Shown piece by piece: positions 6,132-9,720 of a stretch of DNA of 9,720 bases. The first letter of the stretch is position 1, and every line of letters starts with the position of its first letter. The notes beneath the pieces are model-generated. The model did not search any database and had not been told where the DNA came from. It saw only the letters and a program-made list of their open reading frames with translations. The translations under genes and the position numbers were made by a program. The DNA is from Planctomycetota bacterium (GTDB taxonomy: Bacteria > Planctomycetota > UBA8108): positions 1 through 9,720 of the forward strand of contig JAKUSY010000084.1 in NCBI GenBank assembly GCA_022451445.1, written 5' to 3'.

Positions 6132-6159
6132 TTGACACGAAAACCGGCTCAGTTATTTA
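6132..6159 (+). promoter_or_regulatory. Candidate promoter for the DUF6504-like gene
   Basis: A perfect TTGACA (6132-6137), a 16-base spacer and TATTTA (6154-6159) suggest a promoter starting near 6166, about 80 bases before the ATG. No CGAAC-N4-GTTCG box overlaps it, so direct LexA control is not evident. The rest of 5980-6246 holds only the small hairpin at 5989-6011 and a dyad at 6021-6034. Confidence 0.5.
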
Positions 6160-6246
6160 CCAGGCACTCGAGAACGGAAGTTTAGAGACCAACAGGGAGC
6201 CCTCATCCCCTGGTCTTCCGGATCTTCAGGCCAATCATGAAGACCA

Positions 6247-6498
6247 ATGCATGAAGAACAGATTAGTGAGCCTCTGCAAAAAGTCTACGTACTCTTTGAA
6301 GGAGGGAAAATCCGGCCCAGGGCCCTGCTCTGGGGAACGCGGCGCTACAAGGTGGTGGAGATCAACTCAAGCTGGATTGACCGCTCCCTCAGGCTGCCGC
6401 GGCACGGCTTTTCTCTTACTGTTGACAGTGGAGAAATATTCCAGGTCCTCTACGAAGGAAATGCCGCCTGGAGGCTCGAATACATATTGATCGATTAG
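6247..6498 (+). CDS. Small DUF6504-like protein, 83 aa
   Basis: The protein is short, basic and beta-rich, with no signal peptide or membrane segment. The pattern IRPRALLWGTRRYKVVEI (22-39), then W43, and VLYEGNAAWRLEYILID at the C-terminus fits my memory of DUF6504 proteins: a short strand, a WxGRxYxV core and a closing W-L-hydrophobic strand. Some ImuB-like mutagenesis proteins end in a similar segment. No biochemical function is known to me. An in-frame stop at 6238-6240 makes ATG 6247 the earliest start; its ribosome site is weak. Its position 267 bases after lexA is suggestive of DNA-damage biology, but it has its own promoter without a LexA box. A terminator-like hairpin lies about 85 bases beyond the stop. 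The gene is likely real; the family call is tentative. Confidence 0.6.
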   Translation: MHEEQISEPLQKVYVLFEGGKIRPRALLWGTRRYKVVEINSSWIDRSLRLPRHGFSLTVDSGEIFQVLYEGNAAWRLEYILID

Positions 6499-6843
6499 GC
6501 GCCTGCCCTCCCCCGCAGAACACGCCGAACCTACAAATCACTTCTCTTTCTATATGACTTCACTCTTCAGAAGTCATCGGCCGCCGCCGCAGCAATCCCA
6601 CCTTTACTTTCCACACGCTGCGGCGGCCTTTCTTTTCTTTCCCCAGCTCCAGATTCCGACAGGATCCTCCACCAGATACCGGGCACCGGCCTCGCTTTGG
6701 TGTGAGCTGCGCGAGCCAGGCTCCGGCCTCTTCGAAGACCCTGTGGACAGAGCACATGGCCTAGCGAGCCTGGCCGGCCGGGCAACCGGACGTACCGACG
6801 AACTTCCCGGGGGACAGGTGGGGCCCGGAGACGGGCAGGAGAC
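6499..6843. other. Intergenic region between DUF6504-like gene and lysC 3' end
   Basis: About 345 bases without a convincing gene. It holds an 8-bp hairpin (ATGACTTC 6554-6561 / GAAGTCAT 6570-6577) and the larger hairpin listed as a terminator. Open frames here are extensions of shadow frames through lysC and show no recognisable protein. I see no tRNA cloverleaf. No T-run-tailed hairpin is visible for the leftward lysC transcript. Confidence 0.5.
6583..6640 (+). terminator. Probable intrinsic terminator after the DUF6504-like gene
   Basis: GCCGCCGCAGC (6583-6593) pairs perfectly with GCTGCGGCGGC (6617-6627), and a T-rich tract (TTTCTTTTCTTT) follows from 6629. The 23-base loop is longer than usual. 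There is no matching T-run on the minus strand, so it should work only for rightward transcription. Confidence 0.6.
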
Positions 6844-8091
6844 CTATTCCAGGAACTCTCTATGGACGGCCTGGACGGCTTTTTCCAGGAACTCCTCCGC
6901 CACCACGCAGCTGATCATCAGATTCGAGGTCGAGATCAGATCGATGTTGATCCCCTCTTCGGCCAGGGCCTTGAACATTCGGCCGGCGATCCCGCTCTCG
7001 CGCTGCACTCCCTCACCAACTACCGAGACGGTCCCCACTCCCTGGTCGCCGATAACCTTCCGCGCGCCGATCTTCCCGGAGAGAGCATCCAGATCACCCT
7101 GGATCTGGCTGAGCATCTCCGAAGAAACGAGGAAGGAGATGTCATTGTGGCCTTCATGGCTCTCGGCCTGGACGATGAGAAGAATATTTACGGAGTGGGC
7201 TCCGAGAACATCGAACACCCTCCCGGCAATACCAGGCTCATCGGGAACTCCAAGGAGAGCGACCTTGGCGACATCCGCATTGTGGGCGACGCCCCTGATC
7301 AATACTTCTTCCATCTCACCAAACTCCTTTCGTCCCTTCTCTGAAGAGCATACCAGGGTACCGGGCGCCTCCTGGGCGCTAGAGGACACAATCAACTCGA
7401 TCCCGAATTTCCGGGCTATCTCAACCGAGCGGGAGTGGAGCACCTTCGCTCCAAGACTCGCCATCTCGAGCATCTCGTCATAAGAACACCAGGACAGCTT
7501 CAGGGGATTCTCGACGATGCGGGGGTCGGCTGTATAGACCCCATCAACATCCGTCAGGATCTCACACTGGCGGGCGCCGATCCCCACGGCAAAGGCCACC
7601 GCGCTGGTATCCGACCCCCCCCGGCCGAGCGTCGTAATCTCATTCCGCCGGGAGACTCCCTGGAAGCCGGTGATCACCACCACGCGGCCCCTGGTGAGGT
7701 GGTGCAGGATCCGCTCCCCCTCCACCTGCTCGATACGCGCCTGCATGTGGGTCTCATCGGTGATCATCCCGGCCTGGGAGCCGGTCAGGGAGACAGCGCT
7801 CACCCCCTCCTCCTCGAGGGCGATAGCCAGCAGGGAGGCGCTGATGATCTCCCCGGCGTGCAGGAGCATATCCATCTCTCGCCTGGCTGGCTGGCTCGAC
7901 AATTCCCTCGAAAGGGCTACCAGCTCGTCCGTCGTCTTCCCCATGGCGGAGACGACCACGACAACGGCCTTCCCCTGGCGCCTTTGGGCGGCGACACGCT
8001 TCGCCACCAACCGGATTTGATCGACCGTGGCGACGGAAGTCCCACCGTATTTCTGTACCAGGATTGGGGTGTTCTTGACCGGGGTACTCAT
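6844..8091 (-). CDS. lysC: Aspartate kinase
   Basis: The enzyme phosphorylates aspartate, the first committed step toward threonine, lysine and methionine. The 415-aa length fits monofunctional aspartokinases without a fused homoserine dehydrogenase. The kinase domain (about 9-250) shows VQKYGGTSV (12-20), [13 protein letters not shown] and GRGGSDTSA (156-164), plus [12 protein letters not shown]. Two ACT domains follow, at about 265-335 ([20 protein letters not shown]) and 345-410. The allosteric-site motif usually read STSEIKIS is STSNLMIS here (387-394), so the conserved Glu is Asn390. It is the last gene of the leftward thrC-thrB-lysC set, starting 37 bases after the thrB stop. The ribosome site is weak (AAGAG), hinting at coupled or modest translation. 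I use lysC as a generic symbol; feedback specificity cannot be read from sequence. Confidence 0.96.
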   Translation of the reverse strand: MSTPVKNTPILVQKYGGTSVATVDQIRLVAKRVAAQRRQGKAVVVVVSAMGKTTDELVALSRELSSQPARREMDMLLHAGEIISASLLAIALEEEGVSAVSLTGSQAGMITDETHMQARIEQVEGERILHHLTRGRVVVITGFQGVSRRNEITTLGRGGSDTSAVAFAVGIGARQCEILTDVDGVYTADPRIVENPLKLSWCSYDEMLEMASLGAKVLHSRSVEIARKFGIELIVSSSAQEAPGTLVCSSEKGRKEFGEMEEVLIRGVAHNADVAKVALLGVPDEPGIAGRVFDVLGAHSVNILLIVQAESHEGHNDISFLVSSEMLSQIQGDLDALSGKIGARKVIGDQGVGTVSVVGEGVQRESGIAGRMFKALAEEGINIDLISTSNLMISCVVAEEFLEKAVQAVHREFLE

Positions 8092-8128
8092 CGTTTCAAC
8101 TCTTGAATGCCAGCTCCTACCATCGAGC

Positions 8129-9040
8129 TCAATCGTAGTTCAATCCCAGATAGTCAGGAGCCAGGACCTGTGCCTCGGCGGGGATCCCTTCCCTGGAAAA
8201 CTCCTCGACACCCAGCTCACCGAGCTTCTGGCCATCGCCAGAGGTGAAGGCGGCTACCGCGGGTCCCGCTCCGCTGATGAAGGCCCCGAGGCAGCCTCGA
8301 TGGTCGTTCAGAGCCTTGACGACAGAGCCCATGGCCGGTAGGAGATGGATGCGCCGTCCCTGGTGAATCCTGTCCTTGACCCCATGGTAGAGATAGCTCC
8401 GGTTGTTCTGGAAGAGTCCCGCCAGCAACAAGCCCAGGCGCTGCAGATTAAAGACCGCCTCCGAGCGGGGAATACTCAGGGGCAGGACCTCTCTCGCCTT
8501 CTTCGTCTCGATCTCCCGATCGGGGATCAGGACAACGATCTCGATACCATAGGGCAGCCTGAGGCTGGTCGCCTCGACCTGTCCATCGATGACGGCGCTC
8601 ACCGTCAGGCCGCCCAGCACAGCGGCCGAGGCGTTGTCGGGATGCCCCTCGGCGGCGGTGGCCGCCTCCAATACGACCTGCCGCTCCGGCGGTGTTCCGC
8701 ACTTGAGCCACTCGCCCAGGGCGATACCCGCCACGATGGCGGCCGCGCTCGAGCCGAAACCGCGTGTCAGGGGAATATCGTTACGTATCCTGATACGCAA
8801 TCCGGCAGGAACCGCGTCACCGGCGTGCTCCCGAATCATGCGGAAGATCAGGTTGTTCTCATCGCAGGGGAGCTGGCTTGCGCCAAGGCCCTCTGATTCG
8901 ATAACCAGCTCCTCCCCCTCAGCCTCGAGCTCGACCTCGAGGTACATCTGAAGAGCGAGCCCGACGACATCGAACCCGGAACCCAGGTTCGATGTCGAGG
9001 CCGGAACGCGAACTTTCATTTTTGTTTTCTCAGCGCACAT
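8129..9040 (-). CDS. thrB: Homoserine kinase
   Basis: This 303-aa GHMP-family kinase makes O-phosphohomoserine, the substrate of threonine synthase. All three family motifs are visible: [15 protein letters not shown] (10-24), the ATP loop [12 protein letters not shown] (90-101, with Phe where Leu is usual) and [14 protein letters not shown] (262-275). [14 protein letters not shown] (131-144) is also typical. ATG 9040 is chosen because GGGAGG (9050-9045) lies 4 bases upstream; the internal ATG at 9019 has no ribosome site. The gap from the thrC stop is 12 bases and contains that ribosome site, so the two are co-transcribed and probably translationally coupled. An unusually long perfect inverted repeat (8965-8997) lies in codons 15-25. 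Confidence 0.97.
   Translation of the reverse strand: MCAEKTKMKVRVPASTSNLGSGFDVVGLALQMYLEVELEAEGEELVIESEGLGASQLPCDENNLIFRMIREHAGDAVPAGLRIRIRNDIPLTRGFGSSAAAIVAGIALGEWLKCGTPPERQVVLEAATAAEGHPDNASAAVLGGLTVSAVIDGQVEATSLRLPYGIEIVVLIPDREIETKKAREVLPLSIPRSEAVFNLQRLGLLLAGLFQNNRSYLYHGVKDRIHQGRRIHLLPAMGSVVKALNDHRGCLGAFISGAGPAVAAFTSGDGQKLGELGVEEFSREGIPAEAQVLAPDYLGLNYD
8965..8997 (-). repeat. 12-bp perfect inverted repeat in the 5' coding part of thrB
   Basis: Bases 8965-8976 (CGACATCGAACC) are exactly complementary to 8986-8997 (GGTTCGATGTCG) with a 9-base loop. In the thrB mRNA this would be a stable hairpin starting about 43 bases after the start codon. It falls on the codons for the conserved SNLGSGFDV motif, so protein constraint may explain part of it. 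Confidence 0.6.
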
Positions 9041-9052
9041 GGGCCCTCCCGC

Positions 9053-9720
9053 TCACTCCTCCGCTGCCTGCTCGAGCAATCGCGAGAGTCCAGCCAGTCC
9101 GTCCTCGACCCGGACCGGAGAGCCGGAGCTGGCGACGGCCCTGTCTGGATCCTTCAGCCCATGGCCCGTCAGGGTACAGACGATACGGCCCGCGAGTGGG
9201 GCATCCGCCGCCCTCGTGACCTTGAGAAGCCCCGCGAGCGAGGCCGCCGAGGCCGGCTCCACGAAGACACCCTCCATGGAGGCCAGCAACCTGTAGGCCT
9301 CGATGATTTCATCATCGGTGACCATATCGATGCGCCCGCCGGACTCATCCCGGGCCGCGATGGCCTTGTCCCAGCTGGCCGGGTTGCCGATGCGAATCGC
9401 CGTAGCGAGAGTCTCAGGCTTCTCCACCGGCTTACCGAGCACCAGGGGCGCGGCCCCCGCGGCCTGGAAACCCATCATGACCGGCAACCGGGAGCAGACT
9501 CCCCTGTCGAGATAGTCCCGGTAGCCCGCCCAATGCGCGGTGATATTGCCCGCGTTTCCCACCGGAAGAAAATGAAAATCGGGGGTGTCACCAAAGGCGT
9601 CTACCACCTCCCACGCCACACTCTTCTGGCCCTCTATCCGGTAGGGATTTACGGAATTCACCAGCGTCAGGCCGAACTCGCTTGCGGCCGCCCGGACCAT
9701 CTCGAGAGCCGCGTCAAAAT
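9053..9720 (-). CDS. thrC: Threonine synthase, 5' end cut by window edge
   Basis: This PLP enzyme converts O-phosphohomoserine to threonine. The frame is open through 9720; the Met at 9700 is internal, because the codons before it read FDAALE, as in the family's GNFDDAL segment. About 222 residues are present, so roughly the first 130 of the usual 350 or so, including the PLP-binding lysine, lie outside the window. Visible family segments are [12 protein letters not shown], the phosphate-cradle loop [39 protein letters not shown] and [12 protein letters not shown]. It looks like the short bacterial type, not the longer E. coli/yeast type. It is the most upstream visible gene of the leftward thrC-thrB-lysC operon; its promoter is out of view. 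Confidence 0.96.
   Translation of the reverse strand, partial: FDAALEMVRAAASEFGLTLVNSVNPYRIEGQKSVAWEVVDAFGDTPDFHFLPVGNAGNITAHWAGYRDYLDRGVCSRLPVMMGFQAAGAAPLVLGKPVEKPETLATAIRIGNPASWDKAIAARDESGGRIDMVTDDEIIEAYRLLASMEGVFVEPASAASLAGLLKVTRAADAPLAGRIVCTLTGHGLKDPDRAVASSGSPVRVEDGLAGLSRLLEQAAEE

Noticed and set aside
6554..7483. Plus-strand open frame of 309 codons
   Set aside because: Most of it is antisense to lysC; the remainder crosses a terminator-like hairpin and has no domain features.
8986..8996. GGTTCGAT resembling a tRNA T-loop
   Set aside because: No acceptor, D or anticodon stems surround it, and it encodes a conserved homoserine kinase motif.

Overview
The window is ordinary, densely packed bacterial chromosome, GC-rich in the genes, with one strikingly AT-rich patch at about 4979-5035. 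I see no insertion sequence, prophage, CRISPR array, tRNA or rRNA. The envelope looks diderm: two lipoboxes and two further probable signal peptides. LexA boxes are of the CGAAC-N4-GTTCG type familiar from Gram-positive bacteria. The left-edge protein has a Trp-rich HEAT-type motif that I associate with Planctomycetota and related uncultured lineages. I would call this an uncultured diderm lineage, possibly Planctomycetota-like, with low confidence.

Layout. Left edge, minus strand: a partial secreted protein with an alpha-helical (HEAT-like) half followed by what looks like the start of an alpha/beta-hydrolase domain. It is divergent from a plus-strand pair, an FKBP-type prolyl isomerase lipoprotein and a single-domain CbiX/SirB chelatase. 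The shared intergenic region holds overlapping divergent promoters and an imperfect palindrome. Next is a 66-residue lipoprotein behind a structured leader, closed by a strong terminator (2777-2811). That terminator also serves a convergent minus-strand pair: a YwrD-like gamma-glutamyltransferase-family enzyme followed by a free-standing archaeal-type ThrRS editing domain.

Centre, plus strand: lexA, with a sigma70-type promoter whose spacer is occupied by one LexA box and a second box just downstream of the predicted transcription start. After lexA, from its own promoter, comes an 83-residue protein that I think resembles DUF6504, a family I associate with SOS mutagenesis genes. A gene-free stretch of about 345 bases with two hairpins follows.

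Right part, minus strand: a compact threonine operon read thrC (cut by the window edge) - thrB - lysC, with gaps of 12 and 37 bases. It covers the first step (aspartokinase) and last two steps (homoserine kinase, threonine synthase) of threonine synthesis; asd and hom are not in the window.

Nothing here is clearly a new multi-gene system. The best leads are the editing-domain protein with a substituted key lysine, the DUF6504-like protein beside lexA, the hybrid protein at the left edge, and a 12-bp perfect inverted repeat early in thrB.
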